64,000 nt of DNA from Lysinibacillus alkalisoli (GCF_014643595.1 NZ_BMJT01000004.1:186001-250000), one strand, 5' to 3'. Positions 28,244 to 38,756 are shown, counted from the first letter of the stretch. Program-made: numbers and translations. The notes: generated by a model not told the origin, from the sequence alone.

Positions 28244-28975
28244 ATGAAAACAGCTGTAGTAACAGGAGCATCACGAGGGATTGGTCGTGCGATCGCGTTA
28301 AAACTTGCACAAGACGGAGCTAATGTTGTGGTAAATTATAGTGGCTCTAAAGATAAAGCTGAAGCTGTCGTTGCTGAAATTCAAGCAATGGGGCAACAAG
28401 CAATTGCTGTACAAGCAAGTGTAGCGAATGCTGATGAAGTAAAAGAGCTGATGAACACAGCTTTACAAACATTCGGTTCTATTGATATTTTAGTCAATAA
28501 TGCAGGTATTACACGTGACAATTTATTAATGCGTATGAAAGAAGACGAATGGGATGCTGTTATGGCTACTAATCTAAAAGGCGTCTTTTTATGTACAAAG
28601 GCAGTGGCACGCCAAATGATGAAGCAACGTGCAGGTCGTATTATTAATGTAGCTTCTATTGTAGGTGTTGCAGGTAATGCTGGGCAAGCTAATTATGTTG
28701 CTGCAAAAGCAGGCGTAATTGGTTTAACTAAAACGACTGCAAAAGAGTTAGCTGCACGTAATATTTTAGTTAATGCAGTAGCGCCTGGCTTTATCGCTAC
28801 AGATATGACAGATGAGCTACCTACTGATGTAAAGGAAGCAATGTTACAACAAATTCCGCTTGCTAAACTTGGTCAACCAGAAGATATTGCTAATGTAGTG
28901 GCCTTTTTAGCATCAGATGCAGCAAGTTATATGACAGGGCAAACGTTACATATTGACGGTGGTATGGTGATGTAA
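28244..28975 (+). CDS. fabG: 3-oxoacyl-ACP reductase
   Basis: 243 aa SDR enzyme that reduces 3-ketoacyl-ACP with [15 protein letters not shown] is the cofactor loop, NNAG the structural motif, and Ser of NVASIVG with YVAAK the Ser-Tyr-Lys triad. AAGGAG in the fabD end serves as RBS. Confidence 0.97.
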   Translation: MKTAVVTGASRGIGRAIALKLAQDGANVVVNYSGSKDKAEAVVAEIQAMGQQAIAVQASVANADEVKELMNTALQTFGSIDILVNNAGITRDNLLMRMKEDEWDAVMATNLKGVFLCTKAVARQMMKQRAGRIINVASIVGVAGNAGQANYVAAKAGVIGLTKTTAKELAARNILVNAVAPGFIATDMTDELPTDVKEAMLQQIPLAKLGQPEDIANVVAFLASDAASYMTGQTLHIDGGMVM

Positions 28976-29034
28976 ATATAGGCTATGTTTTATGCCCTTT
29001 TTTGTTTATACTTATTTGAGGGGAGGTGACCAAT

Positions 29035-29271
29035 TTGACTACAGTATTAGAGCGTGTAACAAAAGTAATCGTAGATCGACTAGATGTTGAAGAAAACAAA
29101 GTATCAGTAGATGCTTCATTCCGTGAAGATTTAGGTGCAGACTCATTAGACGTTGTAGAGCTAGTAATGGAGCTTGAAGACGAATTTGAAATGGAAATTT
29201 CAGATGAGGATGCTGAAAAAATCACTACAGTTGGTGCTGCGGTGGCATACATCGAAAGTAAATTAGACTAA
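29035..29271 (+). CDS. acpP: Acyl carrier protein
   Basis: 78 aa. The start is the TTG at 29035, 5 bp after GGAGGTGA; the GTG at 29026 is part of that RBS. Highly acidic with the phosphopantetheine serine in [10 protein letters not shown]. It carries acyl chains for fatty-acid and phospholipid synthesis. Separated from fabG by 59 bp with no clear terminator, and followed by a terminator. Confidence 0.97.
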   Translation: MTTVLERVTKVIVDRLDVEENKVSVDASFREDLGADSLDVVELVMELEDEFEMEISDEDAEKITTVGAAVAYIESKLD

Positions 29272-29282
29272 TCAGTCACTAC

Positions 29283-29330
29283 GAGGCACAATGCATTCGA
29301 GTTTTCGAACAAGCACGTGCCTCTTTTATA
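29283..29330 (+). terminator. Terminator after acpP
   Basis: GAGGCAC (29283-29289) pairs with GTGCCTC (29317-29323), with an inner TTCGA/TCGAA hairpin, then TTTTAT. Confidence 0.8.
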
Positions 29331-29363
29331 TTCCAATGCGAACAAAAAAAGTCAGAAATATTT

Positions 29364-29392
29364 TTGCACAATTGTGTTGAAAAAGGTACACT
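29364..29392 (+). promoter_or_regulatory. Promoter of rnc-smc-ftsY
   Basis: TTGCAC (29364-29369), exactly 17 bp, TACACT (29387-29392), after the acpP terminator and 36 bp before rnc. Confidence 0.65.
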
Positions 29393-29428
29393 AAGCGTTA
29401 GAAACTGTTTAAGAAAGGCAGAATGTGT

Positions 29429-30187
29429 ATGGTCAATAAAAGAAAAGGTAGTGCTCAAAAACAGGGCGTGATCCCTGAGAAAGCAAAAGCACAATTTGAA
29501 ATTTTACAGCGACAGCTAGAAGTAGTTTTTAAAAATAAAGCGCTCCTTTATCAAGCGTTTACGCATTCATCTTATGTTAATGAACATAGACGCAAATTAT
29601 TTACGGATAATGAACGTTTGGAATTTTTAGGAGATGCTGTTTTAGAATTATCCGTATCCAAATATTTGTATGAAACATACCCACAAATGAGCGAGGGAGA
29701 ACTCACAAAGCTACGTGCTTCAATTGTATGTGAACCTTCATTAGTGATTTTTGCCAATGAGCTCAACTTTGGTCGCTTTGTACTACTCGGCAAAGGCGAG
29801 GAGTTAACAGGTGGTAGAGAGCGTCCAGCGTTATTAGCCGATGTTTTTGAGGCATTCATAGGCGCACTATATTTAGATCAAGATTTAGATACAGTTGTTC
29901 AATTTTTAGCACGTGTTGTTTTCCCTAAAGTGGAGATAGGGGCATTTTCTCAAGTAATGGACTTCAAGAGTCAATTACAAGAAATGGTTCAACAATCCAA
30001 CAATGGTTTATTAAGTTATGAAATCATTGATGAACGAGGGCCTGCGCATAATCGTACATTTGTTTCTAGTGTTATGCTAAATGGAGAAGAATTAGGCATA
30101 GGTCGTGGTAAGTCAAAGAAAGAGGCTGAACAACAAGCAGCCCAATGTGCCATGCGTGTAATTACGGAGCAGCAAGGAGAGGCTTAG
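29429..30187 (+). CDS. rnc: Ribonuclease III
   Basis: 252 aa from the ATG at 29429, which has AAAGG at 10 bp; an ATG two codons upstream (29423) is only 4 bp from it. Cleaves double-stranded RNA in rRNA maturation and antisense control. The catalytic signature [14 protein letters not shown] (about 47-60) and the second acidic site [13 protein letters not shown] are present. A C-terminal dsRBD (about 180-250) follows. Conserved rnc-smc-ftsY operon; smc starts 1 bp after the stop. Confidence 0.96.
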   Translation: MVNKRKGSAQKQGVIPEKAKAQFEILQRQLEVVFKNKALLYQAFTHSSYVNEHRRKLFTDNERLEFLGDAVLELSVSKYLYETYPQMSEGELTKLRASIVCEPSLVIFANELNFGRFVLLGKGEELTGGRERPALLADVFEAFIGALYLDQDLDTVVQFLARVVFPKVEIGAFSQVMDFKSQLQEMVQQSNNGLLSYEIIDERGPAHNRTFVSSVMLNGEELGIGRGKSKKEAEQQAAQCAMRVITEQQGEA

Positions 30188-30188
30188 C

Positions 30189-33100
30189 ATGTATTTAAAA
30201 CGTTTAGAAATGATGGGATTTAAATCATTTGCCAAGCGTACAAACATTGACTTTGTACAAGGTGTTACAGCGGTTGTAGGTCCAAATGGTAGTGGTAAGA
30301 GTAATGTTACAGATGCTGTGCGCTGGGTATTAGGTGAGCAATCTGCTAAATCCTTGCGTGGTGCGAAAATGGAGGATATTATTTTCTCAGGTAGTGATGC
30401 ACATAAGTCAGTAAATGTAGCAGAGGTTACACTCATACTAGACAATACAGATGAACGCTTAAAGTTACCTTATCAAGAGGTAAGTGTTACACGTAGAGTA
30501 CATCGCTCAGGTGAAAGTGAATACTTATTAAACGATCAATCTTGTCGTTTGAAAGATATAACAGACCTTTTCATGGATTCAGGTCTTGGAAAAGAAGCCT
30601 TTTCAATTATTTCACAAGGTCGAGTGGACGAGATTTTAAATAGTCGTCCGCAAGATCGTCGTGCGATTTTTGAAGAGGCTGCTGGTGTTTTAAAATATAA
30701 AACACGAAAAAAGAAGGCTGAATTTAAACTGTTAGAAGCGGATGAAAATTTATTGCGTATTTTAGACATATTGCATGAGCTACAAGATAGGCTATTACCA
30801 CTAGAAGAACAAGCTGCCAAAGCAAAAGACTACTTGCATATGACAAATGAAATGAAAGACTATGATATTGCTGTTTTAGTAACAGATGCTACAGCACACT
30901 TGCATAAGATGCAAGACGCAACAAAAGCTAAAAAAGAGTGGGAAATCAAAGAACAGGCTTTAGCGTTTGATATAACAGACCTTGAACAGAAAATTGAAGA
31001 AGCTAATCAAAGGCTAACTATAATTGAACAGCAATTGGATGCTGAACAACAACAGCTTGTTGAGGCCAGTGCAGAAGTGGAACGTTATGAAGGCCGTATT
31101 GCACTTGTCACAGAACAGTCCAATAACCGCACACAACAATTAGATAAATTACATCAAGAACAAACCTTGTTACATCAACAGTTAGCAGAGCAACAACAAG
31201 CAAAATCTACACATGAGCAAGCCTTGCAACAAGCGCAACAAAAATTAGCACAGTTAAAAACAGTCATTACAGAGCAACAACATTTACTTGGACGTACTGC
31301 ACAAGAGATTGCCATAGAGATTGAAGATAAGAAGAGTCAGTATATTGATTTATTAAGTAAAGAAGCGGCGCTTAAAAATGAAGTTAAACATGTGGAACAA
31401 CAATTAAAACATCATCATCAAGCATCGACGAAAAATACAGATGCTTATTTGCAAATGCAAGAAACTTTAGTAACAGTGCAACAACAAGAACAATCTGCAA
31501 AACAGCAATATGAACAATACCAAATGCAATATAAACAGTTGAAACAACAAGAAACAACAGCAAATAGTAAGTGGCAAGAATATCAAATAGAAGCAACGAA
31601 AAAACAGAATATGTTATTCGAAGCTTATCAACATCAGCATAAGTTGAAAACTCGTAAGGATACATTAGCAGAGTTAGCAGCAGATTTTTCTGGTTATTAT
31701 GAAGGCGTCCGTGAGATATTAGTAGCTAGAGAAAAGGGGCAGTTGTTAGTAGATGGTGCTGTAGCAGAGCTTATGCAAGTACCAACAAAATATACACAAG
31801 CTATTGAAACAGCACTCGGAGCAGCTACACAGCATATTATTACACCTGACGAAAAAGAAGCTCAAAAAGCCATTCATTTTTTAAAACAAAAAAGAAAAGG
31901 TCGAGCTACATTTTTACCACGTTCTGTAATAAAGGCACGTACTATACCAAGCAGTTTGCACCAACAAATGAAGCAACATGAAGCTTTTTGTAGTATAGCT
32001 GTTGAAATCGTTACCTATGATGCAATGTATGATACAGTCATGCATAATTTATTAGGTGCTACGATCATTGCAGCTCATTTACAAGGTGCAACAGAGATTG
32101 CACGGATGACAGGCTTTAGATATCGTGTTGTCACGTTAGATGGGGATGTTGTAAATGCAGGTGGTTCACTAACTGGTGGTGCGGCTAAACGACAGTCCAA
32201 TATGTTCTCTCGTAAAGCAGAATTAGAGACATTAACACAACAACTTACACAGCTTAGTAGCCAGCTTATCCAAGCCGAAAAAAATGTACAAGTCGCTACA
32301 CAACAAGCTCAAGACACTGAGCAACAAGTAAAAGAAGTGCGCGATGCTTTAGTAGATGTGGAACAACATTTGCAAAGTGCCCAACATTATTTTCAACAAT
32401 GTCAAAATAAACGTATTCAACTTGAAACACAAACTAATTACTCACAAAATGAACAGCAAGATGCCGAGCAATTATCTCATTCTTTGCAATCACAACATCA
32501 ACAAGCGTTAGCAGAGCTTAAGATATTACAAGAATCCCTAACGACTCTGAGTGATACTATTGATCATCTGGAAATCATGAAACAAAAAGGTGAGTCGGAA
32601 AGAGAAATATTACAACAACAATTAAGTGAGAATAAAGCTCAGTTAGCTGTAGCACAAGAGCAGCGACAAATGCATAGCACACGCATTGTTGAATTGACAG
32701 CAGAGATTGATAAGACCATTAATCAATTACAGATCATTTCCGAGGAAATAACATTATTTGAACAACAAGATAGTAGCATCACGCATGAAGAAGTGGTAGA
32801 GCAATTGTCATTGTGGCGTGTGAAACGTACAGATACAAAAGAACAGGTGGCAATATTACAAAAAGAGCGCACACATCAACAACAAAATATCCAAACAGAT
32901 CATGAACAGGTTCAAAAGCTACGTCTACAACATAAAAATTACACAACCCAAATTCATGCGTATACTTTAACGATAGAGAAGTCACAAGCGCAAATTCAAT
33001 ATGTGGAAGAACAATTGTGGGATCAATATGAGTGGGACTTGCGTGCTGAGAGCGAAGTGCCAGTATTGACAATGCCAATAGAACAAGCGCGACGCCATGT

Positions 33101-33737
33101 CAAATTGCTAAAGCAATCTATAGAAGAGTTGGGAAATGTGAATTTAGATGCAATTGAAGAATATGAACAAGTGAAAGAGCGTCATACATTTTTAGAAGCG
33201 CAACGTAATGACTTATTAGAAGCACAGCAAACCTTAAATGAGGCTATACGTGAGATGGATGATGAGATGACTACGCGTTTTTCAACAACATTCGAAGCTG
33301 TACGGATACATTTCCAACAAGCATTTCAAGAGTTATTTGGTGGGGGGAAAGCAGATTTAGTATTAGTAGACCCAACGAACATTCTTGAAACAGGCATTGA
33401 TATTGTAGCGCAACCTCCAGGTAAGAAATTGCAAAATCTTTCCTTGTTGTCAGGCGGTGAGCGAGCATTGGTAGCAATTGCTATTTTATTTGCTATTTTA
33501 CGTACACGACCTGTTCCTTTTTGTGTACTTGATGAGGTAGAAGCAGCATTAGATGAAGCAAATGTATCAAGGTATACCCAATATTTGCGTAAATTAAGTC
33601 AAGAAACACAGTTCATTGTGATTACACACCGTAAAGGTACAATGGAAGGCGCCGATGTTTTGTATGGGATTACTATGCAAGAGTCTGGCGTATCAAAATT
33701 AGTATCAGTTAAACTAGAAGATGAGGAGCGAGCATAA
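30189..33737 (+). CDS. smc: Chromosome condensation protein SMC
   Basis: 1182 aa, normal length. It is an ATPase that, with ScpA/ScpB, loads at ParB/parS and extrudes DNA loops. N-terminal Walker A GPNGSGKS (31-38). Two long coiled-coil arms (about 170-500 and 670-1010), unusually rich in glutamine, flank a hinge around residues 510-660 that contains GGSLTGG. The C-terminal signature LSGGERAL is near 1087 and Walker B VLDEVEAALDE near 1115. Its stop overlaps the ftsY ATG by one base. Confidence 0.97.
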   Translation: MYLKRLEMMGFKSFAKRTNIDFVQGVTAVVGPNGSGKSNVTDAVRWVLGEQSAKSLRGAKMEDIIFSGSDAHKSVNVAEVTLILDNTDERLKLPYQEVSVTRRVHRSGESEYLLNDQSCRLKDITDLFMDSGLGKEAFSIISQGRVDEILNSRPQDRRAIFEEAAGVLKYKTRKKKAEFKLLEADENLLRILDILHELQDRLLPLEEQAAKAKDYLHMTNEMKDYDIAVLVTDATAHLHKMQDATKAKKEWEIKEQALAFDITDLEQKIEEANQRLTIIEQQLDAEQQQLVEASAEVERYEGRIALVTEQSNNRTQQLDKLHQEQTLLHQQLAEQQQAKSTHEQALQQAQQKLAQLKTVITEQQHLLGRTAQEIAIEIEDKKSQYIDLLSKEAALKNEVKHVEQQLKHHHQASTKNTDAYLQMQETLVTVQQQEQSAKQQYEQYQMQYKQLKQQETTANSKWQEYQIEATKKQNMLFEAYQHQHKLKTRKDTLAELAADFSGYYEGVREILVAREKGQLLVDGAVAELMQVPTKYTQAIETALGAATQHIITPDEKEAQKAIHFLKQKRKGRATFLPRSVIKARTIPSSLHQQMKQHEAFCSIAVEIVTYDAMYDTVMHNLLGATIIAAHLQGATEIARMTGFRYRVVTLDGDVVNAGGSLTGGAAKRQSNMFSRKAELETLTQQLTQLSSQLIQAEKNVQVATQQAQDTEQQVKEVRDALVDVEQHLQSAQHYFQQCQNKRIQLETQTNYSQNEQQDAEQLSHSLQSQHQQALAELKILQESLTTLSDTIDHLEIMKQKGESEREILQQQLSENKAQLAVAQEQRQMHSTRIVELTAEIDKTINQLQIISEEITLFEQQDSSITHEEVVEQLSLWRVKRTDTKEQVAILQKERTHQQQNIQTDHEQVQKLRLQHKNYTTQIHAYTLTIEKSQAQIQYVEEQLWDQYEWDLRAESEVPVLTMPIEQARRHVKLLKQSIEELGNVNLDAIEEYEQVKERHTFLEAQRNDLLEAQQTLNEAIREMDDEMTTRFSTTFEAVRIHFQQAFQELFGGGKADLVLVDPTNILETGIDIVAQPPGKKLQNLSLLSGGERALVAIAILFAILRTRPVPFCVLDEVEAALDEANVSRYTQYLRKLSQETQFIVITHRKGTMEGADVLYGITMQESGVSKLVSVKLEDEERA

Positions 33738-34999
33738 TGAGCTTTTTTAAAAGATTAAAAGATAAACTAATGGGTAATCCAGAGCCAGAAAAACAAGATC
33801 AACTTGAAGGTGAAGTAACAGAAGATAAACCAAAAGACGTAGAAGAAATGGAGACCATTGAGGCTGTAATTGAGTCCCCAGATGTTGTTGTACCTGTAGA
33901 GCATCCATCAGTTGAAGAACAAACGCTATCAAATGAAGTGACGCCTGTTAAAGAGCCATTGAAAGAAGAAATTGAAGTCATTGATGAGACCGAAGAAACA
34001 GAAGCAGTAAATGAGGAAGAGAAAAAGCCTTCTGCTTGGTCAATTACAGCTAAATTTAAAGAAGGGCTAGCAAAGACGCGTGATACTTTTACATCAAAAG
34101 TAAACGATTTAGTTGCACGTTATCGCAAAGTAGATGAAGATTTCTTTGAAGAGTTAGAAGATGTATTATTACAGGCTGATGTCGGTTTTGAAACAGTAAT
34201 GGAATTAATGGAAAAGCTTCGTTATGAGGTACAGCGTAAAAATATCAAAGATACAGAAGGGATTCAAACCTTAATTTCCGAAAAATTAGTAGAGATTTAT
34301 GAACAAGGGGAACAGGATACCATTTCATTAAATATTCAGCCACAGGGTGAACTTACAGTTATTTTATTTGTAGGTGTAAATGGTGTGGGTAAAACAACGA
34401 CAATTGGGAAATTAGCACATCGTTTACAATCTGAAGGTAAAACGGTGATGTTAGCAGCAGGCGATACTTTCCGTGCAGGTGCAATTGATCAGTTACAAGT
34501 ATGGGGAGACCGCGTAGGTTGTGAAGTTGTTAAACAATCGGAAGGTTCAGACCCAGCAGCTGTCATGTATGATGCGATTCAAGCTGCTAAAAAGCGTAAT
34601 GTTGATGTATTAATTTGTGACACAGCAGGCCGCTTGCAAAATAAAGTGAACTTAATGAACGAGCTAGAAAAGGTGCATCGTGTGATTGCGCGTGAAGTAC
34701 CAGACGCGCCACATGAAGTATTATTAGCACTAGATGCTACAACAGGTCAAAATGCACTAGTACAAGCGCAAACATTTAAGGAAGCAACAAATGTATCAGG
34801 TATTGTACTAACAAAATTAGATGGCACAGCTAAAGGTGGCATTGTACTAGCAATCCGTAATAAGCTACACATTCCTGTCAAGTTTGTTGGTTTAGGTGAA
34901 AAGATGGATGATTTACAACCGTTTGATGCAGAACGTTATGTGTATGGTTTATTTGCAGAGGGCTTAGAAAAAGAATTAGAAAAGATGACAGAAGAATAA
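33737..34999 (+). CDS. ftsY: Signal recognition particle receptor FtsY
   Basis: 420 aa. It docks SRP-ribosome complexes at the membrane. An acidic, low-complexity A domain (about 12-100, rich in Glu and Val) precedes the NG GTPase: G1 GVNGVGKTTT (about 213), DTAGRLQ and TKLDGTAKGG. It starts in the smc stop codon (TAATG). Confidence 0.97.
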   Translation: MSFFKRLKDKLMGNPEPEKQDQLEGEVTEDKPKDVEEMETIEAVIESPDVVVPVEHPSVEEQTLSNEVTPVKEPLKEEIEVIDETEETEAVNEEEKKPSAWSITAKFKEGLAKTRDTFTSKVNDLVARYRKVDEDFFEELEDVLLQADVGFETVMELMEKLRYEVQRKNIKDTEGIQTLISEKLVEIYEQGEQDTISLNIQPQGELTVILFVGVNGVGKTTTIGKLAHRLQSEGKTVMLAAGDTFRAGAIDQLQVWGDRVGCEVVKQSEGSDPAAVMYDAIQAAKKRNVDVLICDTAGRLQNKVNLMNELEKVHRVIAREVPDAPHEVLLALDATTGQNALVQAQTFKEATNVSGIVLTKLDGTAKGGIVLAIRNKLHIPVKFVGLGEKMDDLQPFDAERYVYGLFAEGLEKELEKMTEE

Positions 35000-35021
35000 A
35001 CGTTTTAGACAAGTATTTTCC

Positions 35022-35051
35022 CTTGACGGTAATACCTAACTTTGGATATGA
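35022..35051 (+). promoter_or_regulatory. Promoter of ylxM-ffh
   Basis: TTGACG (35022-35027), 18-bp spacer, TATGAT (35046-35051) in the 82-bp gap after ftsY. Confidence 0.6.
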
Positions 35052-35081
35052 TACAGTAGACTGACGAAGGAGTAGAAACGT

Positions 35082-35414
35082 ATGCTACTTGAAAAAACAA
35101 CGCGTATGAACTTTTTATTTGATTTTTACCAAGCATTGCTTACAGATAAACAACGTACGTATATGGAACTTTATTATTTAGATGACCATTCTTTAGGCGA
35201 GATTGCAGATTCATATGGCGTATCAAGACAGGCAGTATATGATAATATCCGTCGCACGGAGAAAATGCTTGAAGGTTACGAAGAGAAATTAGCGCTCTTC
35301 TCCAAGTTTCAAAAACGTAAAGAATTATTACAACAGCTCACAACAGAAATTCAAAATGAAGCGCAAAAACAACAACTTTTAGCCATAGTAGAACAATTAA
35401 AGGAATGGGATTAG
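35082..35414 (+). CDS. ylxM: YlxM family SRP-associated DNA-binding-like protein
   Basis: 110 aa. It has a sigma-70 region-4-like [41 protein letters not shown] (in pieces, residues about 21-60), followed by a helical tail. Family knowledge: YlxM (UPF0122) is nearly always beside ffh and stimulates or interacts with SRP in streptococci; its exact role is unsettled. RBS GAAGGAG. Ends 12 bp before ffh. Confidence 0.93.
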   Translation: MLLEKTTRMNFLFDFYQALLTDKQRTYMELYYLDDHSLGEIADSYGVSRQAVYDNIRRTEKMLEGYEEKLALFSKFQKRKELLQQLTTEIQNEAQKQQLLAIVEQLKEWD

Positions 35415-35426
35415 GAGGCGACTTTA

Positions 35427-36785
35427 GTGGCGTTTGAAGGATTATCAGAACGACTCCAGGAGACGATCCAAAAAATTAAAGGTAAAGGTAAGGTAACAGA
35501 GCAAGATGTTAAGGCAATGATGCGTGAGGTGCGCTTTGCCTTAATTGAGGCTGATGTTAACTTAAAAGTCGTAAAAGAATTTGTTAAAAATGTAAGTGAA
35601 CGTGCTGTCGGTTCAGATGTTATGAAGAGCTTAACACCTGGACAGCAAGTAATTAAAATTGTACAAGATGAATTAACGAATTTAATGGGTGGCGAACAAA
35701 GCCCTATTCAATTTAACAATAAACCACCTACTGTTATTATGATGGTTGGTTTACAAGGTGCTGGTAAGACCACAACTACTGGGAAACTAGCTAATTTGAT
35801 TCGAAAAAAGTATAATCGTAAACCTTTATTAGTTGCAGCTGACGTTTATCGACCAGCAGCTATTCAACAGCTTGAAACATTAGGTAAACAATTGTCCATT
35901 CCTGTATTTTCGATGGGGACAGAAGTATCGCCTGTAGAGATTGCAAGAAAGGCTATTGATCAAGCTAAAGAAGAACATAATGATGTTGTTATTATTGATA
36001 CAGCAGGTCGCTTGCATATTGACGAAGAATTAATGCAAGAATTAAAAGATATTCGTGCAATTAAAGAGCCTGATGAGATTTTCTTAGTTGTCGATGCTAT
36101 GACAGGGCAAGATGCTGTAAATGTAGCTAATAATTTTAACGAAGCATTAGGCATAACAGGTGTTGTATTAACTAAACTTGATGGTGATACACGTGGTGGT
36201 GCTGCTTTATCGATTCGTTCAGTCACAGAGAAACCTATTAAGTTTATAGGTATGGGCGAAAAAATGGATGCATTAGAACCATTCCATCCAGAGCGTATGG
36301 CATCACGTATATTAGGCATGGGCGATATGCTATCGTTAATTGAAAAAGCTCAAGCACAAGTAGACGAAGATAAAGCGAAAGAACTAGAAGAAAAATTTAA
36401 GACACAAAGTTTTACATTTGATGATTTTATTGAACAATTACAACAAGTTAAAAAAATGGGGCCACTGGATGAAATTTTAAAAATGATTCCAGGCGTAAAC
36501 AAAATGAAAGGAATTGAAAATGTGCAAGTAGATGACAAACAAATGGGTCATCTCGAAGCGATTATCTATTCCATGACAAAAGAAGAAAAAACAAACCCTG
36601 ATATTATTAACTCAAGTCGTAAAAAACGTATTTCTAAAGGGTCAGGACGCCCTATTCAAGAAGTAAACCGCTTGTTAAAACAGTTTGAAGATATGAAGAA
36701 GATGATGAAACAAATGACAGGTATGTCAGCTGGCAAAGGTAAAAAGAAAATGAAAATGCCAGGTTTAGATGCTTTATTTAAATGA
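35427..36785 (+). CDS. ffh: Signal recognition particle protein Ffh (SRP54)
   Basis: 452 aa. It binds signal sequences and SRP RNA and targets ribosomes to FtsY. NG domain: G1 GLQGAGKTTTTGKL (about 107-120), DTAGRLH, TKLDGDTRGG. The C-terminal M domain is methionine-rich (KKMMKQMTGM) and includes the RNA-binding SRKKRISKGSG. Start is GTG at 35427 with AGGAGG 8 bp upstream. Confidence 0.97.
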   Translation: MAFEGLSERLQETIQKIKGKGKVTEQDVKAMMREVRFALIEADVNLKVVKEFVKNVSERAVGSDVMKSLTPGQQVIKIVQDELTNLMGGEQSPIQFNNKPPTVIMMVGLQGAGKTTTTGKLANLIRKKYNRKPLLVAADVYRPAAIQQLETLGKQLSIPVFSMGTEVSPVEIARKAIDQAKEEHNDVVIIDTAGRLHIDEELMQELKDIRAIKEPDEIFLVVDAMTGQDAVNVANNFNEALGITGVVLTKLDGDTRGGAALSIRSVTEKPIKFIGMGEKMDALEPFHPERMASRILGMGDMLSLIEKAQAQVDEDKAKELEEKFKTQSFTFDDFIEQLQQVKKMGPLDEILKMIPGVNKMKGIENVQVDDKQMGHLEAIIYSMTKEEKTNPDIINSSRKKRISKGSGRPIQEVNRLLKQFEDMKKMMKQMTGMSAGKGKKKMKMPGLDALFK

Positions 36786-36811
36786 TTTTATGGTGTGTTA
36801 AGAAAAAACAC

Positions 36812-36840
36812 TTTACAAACAAACCAATCATTGATAATAT
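36812..36840 (+). promoter_or_regulatory. Promoter of rpsP-khpA
   Basis: TTTACA (36812-36817), exactly 17 bp, TAATAT (36835-36840), 38 bp before rpsP. Confidence 0.6.
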
Positions 36841-36878
36841 ACTATCTTGTGTGAAACTTATTCGGAGGTGCAAAGAAA

Positions 36879-37151
36879 ATGGCAGTTAAAATTCGTTTAA
36901 AACGTATGGGAGCTAAAAAATCTCCTTTCTATCGTATTGTAGTAGCAGACGCTCGCGCTCCACGTGATGGCCGTCAAATTGAAACAGTAGGTACTTATAA
37001 CCCACTTACTCAACCAGCTACAGTTAAAATCGATGAAGAGAAAGCTCTTAAATGGCTAACTAATGGTGCTAAACCATCTGATACAGTACGTAACCTGTTC
37101 TCAGAACAAGGCATCATGGAAAAATTCCATAACCAAAAAATCGGTAAATAA
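36879..37151 (+). CDS. rpsP: 30S ribosomal protein S16
   Basis: 90 aa, family length. Begins [20 protein letters not shown], with [22 protein letters not shown]. First gene of the rpsP-khpA unit. Confidence 0.98.
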   Translation: MAVKIRLKRMGAKKSPFYRIVVADARAPRDGRQIETVGTYNPLTQPATVKIDEEKALKWLTNGAKPSDTVRNLFSEQGIMEKFHNQKIGK

Positions 37152-37166
37152 TCGGAGGCGACCGCT

Positions 37167-37397
37167 TTGAAGCAGCTGATTGAAACAATCGTTTTACCAT
37201 TAGTGGATTATCCCAACGACGTACGTATTGAGACGGAAGAAAGTGATAATCGAGTTGTTTATAAACTTTTTGTTCATCCAAAGGATCGAGGGAAAGTCAT
37301 AGGCAAACAGGGGCGTGTTGCAAAGGCAATTCGTACAATTGTTTATTCAGCAGCAGGCAGTCACCATAAGAAAACTTACGTCGACATAGTGGATTGA
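37167..37397 (+). CDS. khpA: KH-domain RNA-binding protein KhpA (YlqC)
   Basis: 76 aa with the TTG start at 37167, 6 bp after GGAGGCG. The KH GxxG loop is GKVIGKQGRVAKAIRT. Family knowledge: KhpA pairs with KhpB/Jag and binds RNA, affecting cell length and division in streptococci. A perfect terminator begins at its stop codon, separating it from rimM; ylqD, which follows in B. subtilis, is absent. Confidence 0.94.
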   Translation: MKQLIETIVLPLVDYPNDVRIETEESDNRVVYKLFVHPKDRGKVIGKQGRVAKAIRTIVYSAAGSHHKKTYVDIVD

Positions 37398-37432
37398 AAA
37401 AGGAGGAGCTTGTTTAAAGTTCCTTCTTTTTT
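37396..37432 (+). terminator. Terminator/attenuator between khpA and rimM
   Basis: 14-bp stem, 37396-37409 with 37419-37432 (several G-U pairs), ending in TTTTTT. It starts inside the khpA stop codon. No convincing promoter is visible between it and rimM, so partial read-through must supply rimM-trmD. Confidence 0.75.
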
Positions 37433-37477
37433 ATGCCAAGTTTACGGTAAGTGAAACTATAAAAGAGGTGAAATATG

Positions 37478-37993
37478 ATGGAATGGTATAATGTAGGGCG
37501 TATTGTGAATACGCATGGGGTACGTGGTGAAGCACGCATTTTATCAACGACAGATTTTGAAGATGAGCGTTTTTATGTAGGAAATCGTTTAGCAGCCTTT
37601 AAAAAAGATGATAAGAAGCCTACTTGGGTTACAATTGCCTCTGTACGACGACATAAAAATTTTATTTTACTAACATTTGAAGGTATGGATAATATGAACG
37701 ATATTATACCCTTTAAAGAAGGTCTCTTAAAAATAACTAAAGATCAAATGGAAGATGATGTGTTAGAGGAAAATGAATACTACTTTCATGAAATTATTGG
37801 TTGTCAAGTGATCTCTGAGGACAATGATAGCATTGGTGAAATTGTTGATATTTTACAAACAGGAGCGAATGATGTCTGGGTTGTAAAGGGTAAGGAAAAA
37901 GAATATTATATTCCCTATATTGAGGATATTGTTAAAGATATTCAAGTGGATAATAAAACAATAATCATCCATGTAATGGAAGGATTGTTATAA
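37478..37993 (+). CDS. rimM: Ribosome maturation factor RimM
   Basis: 171 aa from the second of two adjacent ATGs (37478), which is 6 bp after GAGGTGA; the first (37475) is only 3 bp away. Assists 30S head assembly with S19. N-terminal [19 protein letters not shown] and C-terminal PRC-barrel with [20 protein letters not shown]. trmD starts directly after the stop. Confidence 0.96.
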   Translation: MEWYNVGRIVNTHGVRGEARILSTTDFEDERFYVGNRLAAFKKDDKKPTWVTIASVRRHKNFILLTFEGMDNMNDIIPFKEGLLKITKDQMEDDVLEENEYYFHEIIGCQVISEDNDSIGEIVDILQTGANDVWVVKGKEKEYYIPYIEDIVKDIQVDNKTIIIHVMEGLL

Positions 37994-38731
37994 ATGAATA
38001 TTACAGTGTTAAGTTTGTTTCCACCAATGTTTGATGGTGTGTTTGGGCAATCAATTTTAAAAAAAGCGCAAGATAAAGGTGCTGTGACACTTCAAGTTGT
38101 CGATATTCGAGATTATGCGGATAATAAACATAAACAAGTTGACGACTATCCCTATGGTGGCAGCGCAGGCATGGTATTAAAGCCAGAGCCGATGTTTAAT
38201 GCCGTAGAGGCGATTACAAAAGGGAAACAACCCCGTATTATTTTAATGTGCCCTCAAGGCGAGCGCTATACACAGCAAAAGGCAGAAGAGCTCGCAAAAG
38301 AAGAAGAATTAGTATTTTTATGTGGTCATTATGAAGGTTATGATGAGCGTATTCGCGAACACTTAGTCACAGATGAAATTTCCATTGGTGATTTTGTATT
38401 AACAGGTGGGGAATTAGGCGCAATGACTGTGATTGATAGTGTTGTGCGATTGTTACCTGGTGTATTAGGGCAAGAAGCCTCACACGTGCATGACTCCTTT
38501 TCAACCGGGTTACTTGAACATCCACATTACACACGACCAGCCGATTTTAGAGGCATGAAAGTTCCAGACATTCTGTTATCAGGGCATCATGCTAAAATTG
38601 AACAGTGGCGCGATGAGCAATCTTTAAAGCGCACATATGAGCGTCGTCCTGATTTATTAGTAGACTACCCATTAACGAAAGAGCAAAGCGCTTTTTTACA
38701 AACTTTACAACGAGAGAAACTTGATAGTTGA
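37994..38731 (+). CDS. trmD: tRNA (guanine-37-N1)-methyltransferase TrmD
   Basis: 245 aa SPOUT methyltransferase that makes m1G37 and prevents frameshifting. The knot region shows [12 protein letters not shown] and [14 protein letters not shown], the SAM-binding loops. [15 protein letters not shown] is conserved in the N-terminal part. The rplS promoter overlaps its last codons. Confidence 0.97.
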   Translation: MNITVLSLFPPMFDGVFGQSILKKAQDKGAVTLQVVDIRDYADNKHKQVDDYPYGGSAGMVLKPEPMFNAVEAITKGKQPRIILMCPQGERYTQQKAEELAKEEELVFLCGHYEGYDERIREHLVTDEISIGDFVLTGGELGAMTVIDSVVRLLPGVLGQEASHVHDSFSTGLLEHPHYTRPADFRGMKVPDILLSGHHAKIEQWRDEQSLKRTYERRPDLLVDYPLTKEQSAFLQTLQREKLDS

Positions 38732-38749
38732 TTTTATTTATGCTATCAT
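38721..38749 (+). promoter_or_regulatory. Promoter of rplS
   Basis: TTGATA (38721-38726), exactly 17 bp, TATCAT (38744-38749) with TGC before it (extended -10). It overlaps the trmD stop and predicts a transcript starting at the L19 leader. Confidence 0.7.
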
Positions 38750-38756
38750 ACATTTT

